Below, piece by piece: positions 7,174 through 14,041 of a stretch of DNA of 27,562 nt; within the stretch, counting starts at the first letter, position 1; every line of letters begins with the position of its first letter. A program made the translations under genes and the position numbers. Source of the DNA: CAYFUT01 sp964346395 (GTDB taxonomy: Bacteria; Bacillota; Halanaerobiia; Halobacteroidales; Halobacteroidaceae). The notes under the pieces were generated by a model. That model was not told where the DNA came from. It was given only the letters and a program-made list of their open reading frames with translations, and searched no databases. Location of the stretch: the NCBI GenBank assembly GCA_964346395.1, contig CAYFUT010000033.1, positions 1 through 27,562 on the forward strand, written 5' to 3'.

Positions 7174-7189
7174 ACAAGGAGGGGCATAG
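7103..7189 (+). CDS. Possible 28-residue leader ORF coupled to the lipoprotein gene
   Basis: ATG to TAG, beginning MSTWLLALGEQSG and ending IEKQGGA. The stop overlaps the GTG of the next gene by one base (TAGTG), the arrangement of a translationally coupled pair, and the AAGGAGGGG site for that gene lies inside it. Its own ribosome binding site (AGGT close to the ATG) is poor. I do not recognise the peptide. Confidence 0.35.
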   Translation: MSTWLLALGEQSGVNIYDENSIEKQGGA

Positions 7190-7962
7190 TGAAGCGGAAA
7201 ATTATACTTTTCAGTTTGATTTTAGTAATGGGAATTATTATTTTTGGTTGTACGCAGGATTCTGAGCAGACAAAGGAAAATAATAAAATTCCTACTGCCT
7301 TATTAGATGCTGAGTTAACTGGAGAGCGGTTGATCAATGATCTAGAAACTATTTATGCTTTAAAATTGAAAGATCAAACTAAAAACAATACTGAGAAGAA
7401 AAATAAGGGAGAACAGGGTAAAGAAGAACAAGATAAAGGAAAAACTGCGGATCCTAGTCAAAAAATTTGGCAGGATGTAGAGGATAAGATAGAAAAACTA
7501 CATCATAATTGGAATAAATATGAGAGTAAGAGTTCCCTTACTGAACAGAACTTACAATTAGTGGAGCAAAAATTGAATCAATTAACTGAAGCTGCTTACC
7601 AAAAGAAATTATTATTATCTTTATTAAATATCAATCAATTTAATCTACAGCTAGCCAAGATACATGATATTTATGATACCACCAAAAGCCAAATTAAAAA
7701 GAGCAAAGGTTATGTTAGGAGTATAATTTATCTTGCTTGGCTGAAAGCAGAAGAGGAAGAGATGTTGGTTAATTTAGATGATTTGGAAGCTACTATGGTT
7801 AGCTTACAGGAAAAGAAGGGGGGTAAACAAATAATTAATGAGTTAAGAACAGCTGTAAGTGATTTAAAACGGGCAGTACAAAACAGTAATCAGCAGGTAA
7901 TAGAAATAAAGGGGCAGTTAATTTTAGATAAATTAGATTCATTAGAAACAGAAACTAATTAA
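7189..7962 (+). CDS. Predicted lipoprotein, helical, function unknown
   Basis: 257 residues from a GTG five bases behind AAGGAGGGG. The N-terminus is a lipoprotein signal: KRK, a hydrophobic core, then IFGC with the modified Cys at residue 21. The lipobox is acceptable but not textbook. A low-complexity Lys/Glu/Gln/Asn linker (about residues 60-90) follows, and the rest is predicted to be long amphipathic helices or coiled coil with no catalytic motif I recognise. It stands alone between two terminators and the purine leader. It is probably anchored to the cell envelope and exposed to the periplasm or exterior. Confidence 0.8.
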   Translation: MKRKIILFSLILVMGIIIFGCTQDSEQTKENNKIPTALLDAELTGERLINDLETIYALKLKDQTKNNTEKKNKGEQGKEEQDKGKTADPSQKIWQDVEDKIEKLHHNWNKYESKSSLTEQNLQLVEQKLNQLTEAAYQKKLLLSLLNINQFNLQLAKIHDIYDTTKSQIKKSKGYVRSIIYLAWLKAEEEEMLVNLDDLEATMVSLQEKKGGKQIINELRTAVSDLKRAVQNSNQQVIEIKGQLILDKLDSLETETN

Positions 7963-8133
7963 GCAATTAGCGAAAAAGTTGAACTTTCTTTTTCTATTTT
8001 TGGCTGGTAATTTTCTAATTTTTTAGGGGGGATAGAGGCAATGAGGATTTATTTTTTTCAGTTTTAGGTTCTGATTATTATGTTTATAAGGTGAATTTTA
8101 TTTACTAAATCTACGATAATGTTCAGTAAGTTA
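7963..8133 (+). other. Spacer with an orphan ribosome binding site and an 8-codon ORF
   Basis: A weak AAAGTT/AACTTT hairpin followed by a T-rich run just after the lipoprotein gene may terminate transcription. At 8026-8040 a strong G-run Shine-Dalgarno site precedes an ATG at 8041 that reads only MRIYFFQF before TAG (8065-8067). This looks like the start of a lost gene, or a minimal leader peptide. Confidence 0.4.
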
Positions 8134-8162
8134 TTGACTAAGTTATGTTCATCTGTTATTAT
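8134..8162 (+). promoter_or_regulatory. Sigma-A promoter of the purD leader
   Basis: TTGACT (8134-8139), 17-bp spacer, TATTAT (8157-8162). The predicted transcript begins about 20 nt before the guanine aptamer. Confidence 0.82.
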
Positions 8163-8191
8163 AGTCATGTGCAATACAATTAGATGAATAA

Positions 8192-8260
8192 CCTCATATA
8201 AATGTGAGAATACGGCTCACAAGTTTCTACCAGGCGGCCGTAAACTGCCTGACTATGAGG
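8192..8260 (+). promoter_or_regulatory. Purine riboswitch aptamer, guanine type
   Basis: All parts of the three-way junction are visible: P1 CCTCAT (8192-8197) with ATGAGG (8255-8260), P2 TGTGAG with CTCACA enclosing loop AATACGG, the J2/3 core AGTTTCTAC, and P3 CAGGC (8231-8235) with GCCTG (8247-8251) enclosing a CCGTAAA-type loop. The specificity base in J3/1 is C (8253, in GACT), which pairs with guanine or hypoxanthine, not adenine. No terminator of its own follows; ten bases on, the first conserved block of a PRPP aptamer begins, so this is the first half of a tandem switch. Confidence 0.93.
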
Positions 8261-8261
8261 G

Positions 8262-8526
8262 AAGGGTACCTAGGGTTCCGGAGAGTAATTTAGTAGTTGA
8301 TGCGTTTTCTGTGTTTTTCATAGCCAGGGTCGGTTTTTACCCTGGATATACAGTTAACAATTTACAGTTGACAGTTGACAGTTAAAAAAGTAAAGGTAGA
8401 AATAACTATTATAATTTATATGGTTTTGACTTTAATTATCAACTGTAAACTATCAACTGTAAATTTTTAATTGTTTTTCTGGTCCGAGCGGTACTATCTA
8501 AACACCGAAGGGATAAAAGCCCAGGC
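8262..8526 (+). promoter_or_regulatory. PRPP riboswitch (ykkC subtype 2b), interrupted by about 198 nt
   Basis: The conserved ykkC blocks are present in order: CTAGGGTTCCG (8270-8280), CTGGTCCGAG (8479-8488), a CGGT/ACCG hairpin, then GAAGGGATAAAAGCCCAGG ending at 8525. In ordinary ykkC RNAs the first two blocks are separated by a short variable stem-loop; here 198 nt of repeat sequence separates them. Position after a guanine aptamer and before purine genes favours the PRPP subclass over guanidine or ppGpp. The AAAGCCC end also forms the 5' arm of the terminator, so PRPP binding should prevent termination. Whether the expanded loop still allows folding is not proven. Confidence 0.85.
8321..8465. 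repeat. Hairpin plus inverted-repeat element, copy 1 (inside the PRPP aptamer)
   Basis: It starts with the hairpin CCAGGGT (8324-8330)/ACCCTGG (8339-8345), followed by TATACAGTTAAC. Then come inverted arms of about 28 bp: AATTTACAGTTGACAGTT... from 8359 and its near-complement ending ...CAACTGTAAATT at 8465, about 50 nt apart. No ORF. It behaves like a small non-autonomous repeat. Confidence 0.75.
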
Positions 8527-8575
8527 GGGGAGGTTCTACTCTTAGTCAGGTAGAACCTGCCTGTCTGGGCTTTTT
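8519..8575 (+). terminator. Riboswitch-controlled terminator
   Basis: GCCCAG (8519-8524) pairs with CTGGGC (8565-8570). An inner 8-bp stem, GGTTCTAC (8532-8539) with GTAGAACC (8550-8557), extends it, and five T follow. The 5' arm is the conserved 3' end of the PRPP aptamer, so aptamer folding and termination exclude each other. Confidence 0.9.
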
Positions 8576-8904
8576 CAGTTTGAGATTAAGTTTGAGTTTA
8601 AGTAAATCATAAAAAGCAGTAAATTAATCAAAAGGAATTGTTTTTTTGTCGCCGTTAGGCGATTTTGTTCATGGGTCTGGTTGTTGTGGTTTTTATAGTC
8701 AGGGTTGGTTTTTACCCTGGCTATACAGTTAACAGTTAGAGATTAAACTCTACTTGCGTTACCGTATAATTATCAATTTTCAGGTATAGAATATATATTT
8801 GAAAGTTATTTTTTGGTTTCCAACTGTAAACTGTAAACTATCCCATCTAGGCAGAGCCTAGCTGTGAAATTCATAGAAACCATATCAACAAAGGGAGGGA
8901 TAAA
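8576..8904 (+). other. Untranslated stretch between leader terminator and purD
   Basis: It holds no ORF of note. It contains a small TCGCC-GTTA-GGCGA hairpin flanked by T runs (8641-8666, a weak terminator), the second repeat copy (8694-8840), a CTAGGC/GCCTAG hairpin (8847-8861) and the purD ribosome binding site GGGAGGG. Confidence 0.5.
8694..8840. repeat. Hairpin plus inverted-repeat element, copy 2
   Basis: The same order as copy 1: a hairpin TATAGTCAGGGT (8694-8705) with ACCCTGGCTATA (8714-8725), then TACAGTTAACAG, about 80 nt of unrelated sequence, and a complementary end CAACTGTAAACTGTAAAC. Copies 1 and 2 share TTTTTACCCTGG and TATACAGTTAACA almost exactly. Confidence 0.7.
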
Positions 8905-10179
8905 ATGAAAGTATTAGTTATTGGCAGCGGCGGAAGAGAACATACCTTGGTTTGGAAGTTAAAGCGAAGTCCCCAAGTAGAGGAGATATTTGCTGCCCCT
9001 GGCAATCCGGGAACTGCTGAATCAGCTACTAATGTAGATATTGCGGCTGATGAAATTGAGCAGTTGCTTCAGTTTGCTCAGGAAGAAGAAATTGATTGGA
9101 CTTTTGTAGGTCCGGAGGCTCCTTTAGTGGCTGGGATTGTAGATAGGTTTGAAGGGGAAGGATTGAGTATTTTTGGCCCTAATAAAGAAGCTGCTCGGTT
9201 AGAAGGAAGTAAAGTGTTTTCTAAGAATTTAATGGAGAAGCATGAGATTCCTACGGCAGCTTATGAAACATTTAACGAACCAGCCCCGGCTACTGCCTAT
9301 ATTAAAGAAATAGGAGCACCTATTGTAGTTAAAGCGGAGGGATTGGCAGCAGGAAAAGGGGTTTTTGTAGCTGAGACGGAAGAGGAAGCAGTGGAAGCAG
9401 TAGAAACGATTATGAAGGATAAAAAGTTTGGGCAGGCAGGAACTAGAATAGTTGTAGAAGAGTTTTTGACGGGGGAAGAAGCCACCGTTTTAGCCTTTAC
9501 TGATGGAGAAACGATTATGCCCCTTATTTCTTCCCAGGACCATAAGCCTGCTTATGAGGGCGGGGAAGGACCTAATACCGGTGGTATGGGAGCCTATGCT
9601 CCTGCGCCCGTAGTGACAGATGAGGTAATGAACCGAGTAGAGTCAGAAGTATTACAGCCTACTTTAGAAGCACTGCAGGCGGAAGGAATTGATTATAAGG
9701 GTCTAATCTACTGCGGACTAATGATTTCTGACAGCGGAGCTCCTAGAGTATTAGAGTACAATGTTCGGTTTGGTGATCCGGAGGCTCAGGTAGTACTGCC
9801 TTTATTAAAGACTGATTTAGTGGAAGTAGCAGCTGCAATTGAAGAAGAGAGATTGGCGGAAATAGATTTAGATTGGTCGACTAAAATTGCTGTCTGCGTA
9901 ATTATGGCCTCGGGTGGTTACCCGATTGAGTATGAAACTGGCCGTGAAATAACGGGAATTAAAGAAGCAGAAACTGAGGATAGAATAGTATTCCAGGCGG
10001 GAACAGCCCAGCAAGATAGGAAGTTAGTTACTGCTGGGGGTAGAGTCCTGGGGGTAACTGCTTTTGGTGATGATTATCAAGCAACTATTGATCAGGCTTA
10101 TCAAGGAGTAGAGAAGATTGATTTTGCGGAAGCTCATTATCGGACTGATATTGGAAGTAAAGCGTTGAACACAGAATAG
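8905..10179 (+). CDS. purD: Phosphoribosylamine-glycine ligase
   Basis: 424 residues, full length. An ATP-grasp enzyme that makes glycinamide ribonucleotide from phosphoribosylamine and glycine, the second step of purine synthesis. Visible signatures are the N-terminal GSGGREHTLVWKL, GPEAPLVAGIVD near residue 72, KAEGLAAGKGV near 142 (ATP-grasp), HKPAYEGGEGPNTGGMGAY near 213, and LEYNVRFGDPEAQ near 287 (the metal-binding segment and PurD signature). The ATG follows GGGAGGG. It is the first gene controlled by the guanine/PRPP leader; in many Firmicutes purD is the last gene of the operon, so its position here reflects rearrangement. Confidence 0.98.
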   Translation: MKVLVIGSGGREHTLVWKLKRSPQVEEIFAAPGNPGTAESATNVDIAADEIEQLLQFAQEEEIDWTFVGPEAPLVAGIVDRFEGEGLSIFGPNKEAARLEGSKVFSKNLMEKHEIPTAAYETFNEPAPATAYIKEIGAPIVVKAEGLAAGKGVFVAETEEEAVEAVETIMKDKKFGQAGTRIVVEEFLTGEEATVLAFTDGETIMPLISSQDHKPAYEGGEGPNTGGMGAYAPAPVVTDEVMNRVESEVLQPTLEALQAEGIDYKGLIYCGLMISDSGAPRVLEYNVRFGDPEAQVVLPLLKTDLVEVAAAIEEERLAEIDLDWSTKIAVCVIMASGGYPIEYETGREITGIKEAETEDRIVFQAGTAQQDRKLVTAGGRVLGVTAFGDDYQATIDQAYQGVEKIDFAEAHYRTDIGSKALNTE

Positions 10180-10280
10180 TTTACAGTCAAAAAATAAATC
10201 AAAATCTTAAAATTATATGCTAAATTAATATTTTTGGGGAATAAATAAATTATTTCAATTAACTAGGGAGGAATTAGACA

Positions 10281-11324
10281 ATGATCCAGGATATTTTAGC
10301 AGCATTAGGAGTTGTAATTAATGGTTTGCCCCAAGGGTTTTTAGCTTTATCATTTGGATTTTCAGCGGTACCTACTGCTTTAGCGTTTATTATTGGGGCT
10401 ATTGGTTGTGGAGCTTTTGGTTTAGTGGCACCAATTTCTTTTCAAGCTGAAACTATTACGTTAGCAGGAACGTTAGGTGATGATTTTCGAGACCGAATTT
10501 CAATGATTTTTGTGGGCGGAGCAATTATGGCTTTAATTGGTGCTTTTGGATTCCTGCAGACGATTATTAATTTTATTGGTCCCGTGATTACCAAGGGGAT
10601 GATGGCCGGGGTAGGAATTATGCTGACCTGGGTAGCGGTAGATATGTCTAAACAGGATCGGCCGGTGGGCTTTAGTTCTATTGCCGTTGCTTTATTTACA
10701 TATGTTTTGACACAAGATTTAGTGTATACGATTGTCAGTTCTGTTATAGTAGGCAGTATTGTAGGGATGGGAATTGAAAAAGAAGAACCGGTAGAATTTG
10801 ATACTGATGAAAGTTTCAAGTTAAGAAAATTAACTTTAAATCCTATGGTTATTAGAGGGGCCCTAGCAATGGTCTGTTTAAATATCGGGGCCAACATTGC
10901 CTTTGGAAAGATTACCGGCTCGATAGCCGGTAGTTCGGTAAATATAGATCATTTAGCAGTAGTTAGTAGTTTAGCAGATATGGGTTCGGCTTTATTCGGC
11001 GGAGCGCCAGTAGAGTCGATAATTTCTGCGACGGGAGCTGCTCCCCATCCAGTGTTTTCAGGAGTAATCATGATGGGGATTATGGCGGCAATTCTATTAG
11101 CTGGATTACTGCCTAAAATCGGCCGCTATGTCCCGGCAGAATCTATTTCTGGGTTTTTATTGGTATTAGGAATGTTAGTTACTGTACCTCAAAATGCGGA
11201 AACAGCAATGCAGGATCCGCTGGTAGGGGGCGTAACTATGACAGTGACCGCGGTAACAGATCCGTTTATAGGCATGGTGTCTGGTTTAGCAGTTAAATTT
11301 TTAGCAGCTAATTTTGGTTTATAA
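10281..11324 (+). CDS. NCS2-like purine permease (short form)
   Basis: 347 residues with about ten to twelve hydrophobic segments and no signal peptide. The composition and motifs (SFGFSAVPTALAFIIGAIG, GLVAPISFQAETITLAGTLG, GVGIMLTWVAVDM) resemble the xanthine/uracil permease superfamily, though it is shorter than the usual 430 residues. The phosphoribosyltransferase gene starts 12 bp downstream, and that partner plus the guanine-sensing leader argues for uptake of a purine base with immediate conversion to the nucleotide. A strong AGGGAGGA site precedes the ATG. The exact substrate cannot be read from sequence. Confidence 0.75.
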   Translation: MIQDILAALGVVINGLPQGFLALSFGFSAVPTALAFIIGAIGCGAFGLVAPISFQAETITLAGTLGDDFRDRISMIFVGGAIMALIGAFGFLQTIINFIGPVITKGMMAGVGIMLTWVAVDMSKQDRPVGFSSIAVALFTYVLTQDLVYTIVSSVIVGSIVGMGIEKEEPVEFDTDESFKLRKLTLNPMVIRGALAMVCLNIGANIAFGKITGSIAGSSVNIDHLAVVSSLADMGSALFGGAPVESIISATGAAPHPVFSGVIMMGIMAAILLAGLLPKIGRYVPAESISGFLLVLGMLVTVPQNAETAMQDPLVGGVTMTVTAVTDPFIGMVSGLAVKFLAANFGL

Positions 11325-11336
11325 GGGGGAAAGGAA

Positions 11337-11891
11337 ATGGAAAACTATACGTTAGAAGTATGCGGTTTAACGCGCGAACTGCCGATAGTGCAGGTAGAAG
11401 AAAATTTATCAATTGCTAGTTTTGTTATTCTGGGAGATACTGAATTAGTTTCGCAGGTAGCCCCTGAATTAGCGGCTCGGCTGCCGGAGTTTGATCTTTT
11501 GATTTCGGCGGAAGCTAAAGGGATTCCCCTAATTTATGAAATATCGCGGGAGTTTAAGATGAATTATTTAGTGGCGCGCAAAAGTGTTAAAGCTTATATG
11601 GAAAAGCCGGTATCAGTAGAAGTAAATTCTATAACTACGGACGAAGAACAGATTTTATGTTTAAATGGGAAGGATGCGGAAACAATAAAGGGTAGCAAGG
11701 TAGCTATTATTGATGATGTAATCAGTACTGGGTCTTCTATCAAAGCTATCGAACAATTAGTAGCTAAAGCCGGCGGCGAAGTAGTAGCTAAAGCAGCTAT
11801 TTTAGCGGAAGGAGAAGCAAGAGGTAGAGAAGATATTATTTATTTAGAAGAACTACCGCTGTTTGATGAGACTGGCCAACCTGTGGACTAA
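11337..11891 (+). CDS. Purine-type phosphoribosyltransferase (adenine/xanthine PRT-like)
   Basis: 184 residues of type I PRT fold. The PRPP-binding loop is VAIIDDVISTGSSIKAI (about residues 121-137), with the two acidic residues followed by the small STGSS loop. Upstream, ISAEAKGIPLIYEISREF matches the E-(A/S)-x-G conserved in adenine and xanthine PRTs. The enzyme transfers a purine base onto PRPP. It follows the permease gene by 12 bp and precedes purK by 25 bp, consistent with salvage of the imported base. I lean to an Apt/Xpt-like role but cannot fix the base specificity. Confidence 0.82.
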   Translation: MENYTLEVCGLTRELPIVQVEENLSIASFVILGDTELVSQVAPELAARLPEFDLLISAEAKGIPLIYEISREFKMNYLVARKSVKAYMEKPVSVEVNSITTDEEQILCLNGKDAETIKGSKVAIIDDVISTGSSIKAIEQLVAKAGGEVVAKAAILAEGEARGREDIIYLEELPLFDETGQPVD

Positions 11892-11916
11892 ATAATTTTT
11901 TAAGAGGGGGTAAAGC

Positions 11917-13083
11917 ATGAGGGACCCTACAGAGCAGAAGATAGGAATTATTGGTGGGGGCCAACTGGGGAAGATGATGATTTTAGAGGCTAAAAAGATG
12001 GATTTTCACGTTACTATTTTAGATCCTACCCCCCACTGTCCAGCGCATAGTATTGCTGATGAACATATTGTGGCTGACTTTAAGGAAGCAGCAGCACTGC
12101 GGAAGTTGGCCCGGCAGTCGGACGTAGTGACTTATGAATTTGAGCATATTGATGTGGTAACTTTAAAAGAATTAAAGTCAGAAGGACATGATATTTATCC
12201 GGCGCCGCGAAGTTTGGAAATTATTCAGAATAAGTACCATCAAAAACAGCTGCTAAAGCAGGAAGGACTGCCGGTGCCCGAATTTGTGCGGGTAACTGAC
12301 CGACAGGAACTCGACCAGGCAGCTGATCAGTTTGGCTATCCCTTTATGTTAAAGAGCTGTAAGGGAGGCTATGATGGAAAAGGGAATGCGTTAGTAGAGT
12401 CGGAATCTGAACTGGAATCTAGCTATCAAGCCCTAGGAGCTGAAGATAATTTATTAATGGCTGAGGAGTACGTTCCCTTTGCTAAAGAGATATCTGTGAT
12501 TGTCTGCCGCGGGATTGAAGGTGAAATAGTTACTTATCCGATTGGAGAAAACAAACACCAGGAAAGTATTTTGTTGACTACTAAAGTACCGGCGGATATC
12601 TCGTCAGCAGGGGAAGAAAAAGCACTGAAATTGGGAAAAGAAATCATGGAGGTGTTCTCCGGAGTAGGCATCTTCTGTATAGAAATGTTTGTTACCAACA
12701 GTGGAGAAGTATTGATTAATGAGATAGCGCCTAGACCGCATAATTCGGGCCACTATTCTATAGAAGGCTGTGTTACTTCTCAGTTTGCCAACCATATGCG
12801 GGCAATTGCCGGCTTACCGTTAGGCAGTACTCAGTTAGTCAGGCCGGCGGTAATGAGGAATATTTTAGGGCAAGAGGAAGTAACAGGTACAGCGCAGATA
12901 AGCGGGCTACAGAAAGCATTACAGCAGCCGCAGGTTAAAGTTCATATTTACGGTAAACAGGTATCGCGGCCGAAAAGAAAGATGGGACATTTAACAGCCA
13001 CGGCTGATGAGTTAGCAACTGCGGAACAGAAATCATTAGAAGCTAGAAACTCAATTAAAATTACTGGCGAAAGGAGCGGTTAA
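11917..13083 (+). CDS. purK: N5-carboxyaminoimidazole ribonucleotide synthetase
   Basis: 388 residues, the usual length. An ATP-grasp enzyme that carboxylates AIR to N5-CAIR with ATP and bicarbonate. Visible are the N-terminal GIIGGGQLGKMMILEAKKM, FEHIDV near residue 75, the ATP-grasp lysine region MLKSCKGGYDGKGN near 143, EEYVPFAKEISVIV near 184, and EIAPRPHNSGHYSIEGC near 269, typical of PurK. The AGAGGGGG site precedes the ATG, and purE starts 3 bp after the stop. Confidence 0.97.
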   Translation: MRDPTEQKIGIIGGGQLGKMMILEAKKMDFHVTILDPTPHCPAHSIADEHIVADFKEAAALRKLARQSDVVTYEFEHIDVVTLKELKSEGHDIYPAPRSLEIIQNKYHQKQLLKQEGLPVPEFVRVTDRQELDQAADQFGYPFMLKSCKGGYDGKGNALVESESELESSYQALGAEDNLLMAEEYVPFAKEISVIVCRGIEGEIVTYPIGENKHQESILLTTKVPADISSAGEEKALKLGKEIMEVFSGVGIFCIEMFVTNSGEVLINEIAPRPHNSGHYSIEGCVTSQFANHMRAIAGLPLGSTQLVRPAVMRNILGQEEVTGTAQISGLQKALQQPQVKVHIYGKQVSRPKRKMGHLTATADELATAEQKSLEARNSIKITGERSG

Positions 13084-13086
13084 CTA

Positions 13087-13605
13087 ATGGCACCTAAAGT
13101 AGGAATTATTATGGGCAGTGATTCAGATTTGCCGGTGATGGAAGAGGCAGCAGAAGTATTAGAGGAGTTTGATATTGCTTATGAATTGACAGTAGTTTCG
13201 GCTCATCGAACTCCAGAACGGGTGGATAAGTATGCTCAGCAAGCGGAAGAGAAGGGGATAGAAGTAATCATTGCCGGAGCAGGGGGAGCAGCCCATTTGC
13301 CGGGGATGACAGCTGCGAGCACGACTCTTCCTGTTATTGGAGTTCCGGTCAAGACTTCTACTCTAAGCGGAGTTGATTCTCTTTATTCTATTGTGCAGAT
13401 GCCGGGAGGAGTTCCGGTGGCTACTGTAAGCATTAACGGAGCCAAGAATGCGGGTTTATTAGCTATCCAGATGTTGGGAATGGCTGATAAAGAGATTCGC
13501 AATAAGGTAGCTGAATATAGAGAACAAATGGCAGCGGAAGTCAAAGAAACTGCGGAAGAAGTAGAGAGTTTAGGACATGAGGAATACTTAAACCAAAATA
13601 ATTAA
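13087..13605 (+). CDS. purE: N5-CAIR mutase, class I PurE
   Basis: 172 residues. Converts N5-CAIR to CAIR as partner of PurK. The active-site segments are GIIMGSDSDLPVMEEA at the N-terminus, SAHRTPERV near residue 42 (with the catalytic His) and AGAGGAAHLPGMTAA near 63. Presence of purK next door identifies it as the class I mutase, not the class II carboxylase. Its AAGGAGCGG site lies in the last codons of purK. A terminator and a new promoter follow, so transcription from the first leader probably ends here. Confidence 0.97.
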   Translation: MAPKVGIIMGSDSDLPVMEEAAEVLEEFDIAYELTVVSAHRTPERVDKYAQQAEEKGIEVIIAGAGGAAHLPGMTAASTTLPVIGVPVKTSTLSGVDSLYSIVQMPGGVPVATVSINGAKNAGLLAIQMLGMADKEIRNKVAEYREQMAAEVKETAEEVESLGHEEYLNQNN

Positions 13606-13645
13606 AACGAATTTTTAATGTTTAAAATAAAATAATATTCGTTTT
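13604..13645 (+). terminator. Possible terminator after purE
   Basis: AAAACGAAT (13604-13612) pairs with ATTCGTTTT (13637-13645) around a long AT-rich loop. It ends in TTTT but overlaps the upstream edge of the next promoter. Efficiency is uncertain because of the 24-nt loop. Confidence 0.5.
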
Positions 13646-13648
13646 AAC

Positions 13649-13677
13649 TTGATAATAACCGGGTTAACTGATATTAT
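13649..13677 (+). promoter_or_regulatory. Sigma-A promoter of the second purine leader
   Basis: TTGATA (13649-13654), 17-bp spacer, TATTAT (13672-13677), about 35 nt before the second purine aptamer. The spacing and -10 are the same as for the promoter of the purD leader. Confidence 0.78.
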
Positions 13678-13711
13678 AAGATTGAAAATTCGGACTAAGG
13701 TGAATATCTTG

Positions 13712-13778
13712 CTTCGTATAAGTGTAGAATAAGGCTACACGTTTCTACAGGCAGCCGAAAACTGTCTACTCTACGGAG
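13712..13778 (+). promoter_or_regulatory. Second purine riboswitch aptamer, guanine type, slightly divergent
   Basis: P1 CTTCGTA (13712-13718) with TACGGAG (13772-13778), P2 GTGTAG (13722-13727) with CTACAC (13735-13740) around AATAAGG, the J2/3 core GTTTCTAC, and P3 AGGCAG (13749-13754) with CTGTCT (13762-13767) around a CCGAAAA loop. J3/1 reads ACTC, with C13769 at the specificity position, hence guanine/hypoxanthine. Departures from consensus are an A where J2/3 usually ends in CC, L3 CCGAAAA instead of CCGTAAA, and an extra base in J3/1. Confidence 0.87.
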
Positions 13779-13848
13779 GAAGGCACTCAGGGCCAACTGA
13801 ACCTAAATGAGCCTTCCTGTGGAGGTTTTGTTTAGGTTTTTGTTTTTC
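13777..13848 (+). terminator. Expression platform of the second riboswitch: terminator and antiterminator
   Basis: The terminator pairs AACCTAAA (13800-13807) with TTTAGGTT (13831-13838), with an inner CCTTCC/GGAGG helix and a T-rich tail. The competing antiterminator pairs AGGAAGGC (13777-13784) with GCCTTCCT (13811-13818) and uses the last bases of aptamer P1. Guanine binding, by holding P1, should favour termination: an OFF switch. Confidence 0.78.
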
Positions 13849-13924
13849 TTAAGGAGATGTAGTTAAAGCTAGATTGAAACTAGAGTGTAGATTTGATTTT
13901 GAGTTTAAGAAAGCAGTTAAACTA

Positions 13925-13954
13925 TTGTTTACTCCTTGTTTACTAACGTATAAT
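13925..13954 (+). promoter_or_regulatory. Weak internal promoter candidate ahead of the second purB
   Basis: TTGTTT (13925-13930), 18-bp spacer, TATAAT (13949-13954). It lies after the riboswitch terminator, so if active it would give guanine-independent expression. Confidence 0.4.
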
Positions 13955-14041
13955 AGAGTTTAAAGCTGTGGAAAATTAATTAAGCTAATGCAAAAAAACA
14001 AGGTTGTAGCGCATAGTTGATAGCTCTAAAGGAGGCAGAAA

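Noticed and set aside
8192..8260. Adenine-specific reading of the first purine aptamer
   Set aside because: After aligning P1 as CCTCAT/ATGAGG, the specificity base is the C of GACT, not the later U, so it is a guanine type.
8274..8310. GGAGAGTA followed by GATGCG, resembling the start of a THF riboswitch
   Set aside because: The bases belong to the PRPP aptamer block and its variable stem; the other conserved THF riboswitch parts are absent.
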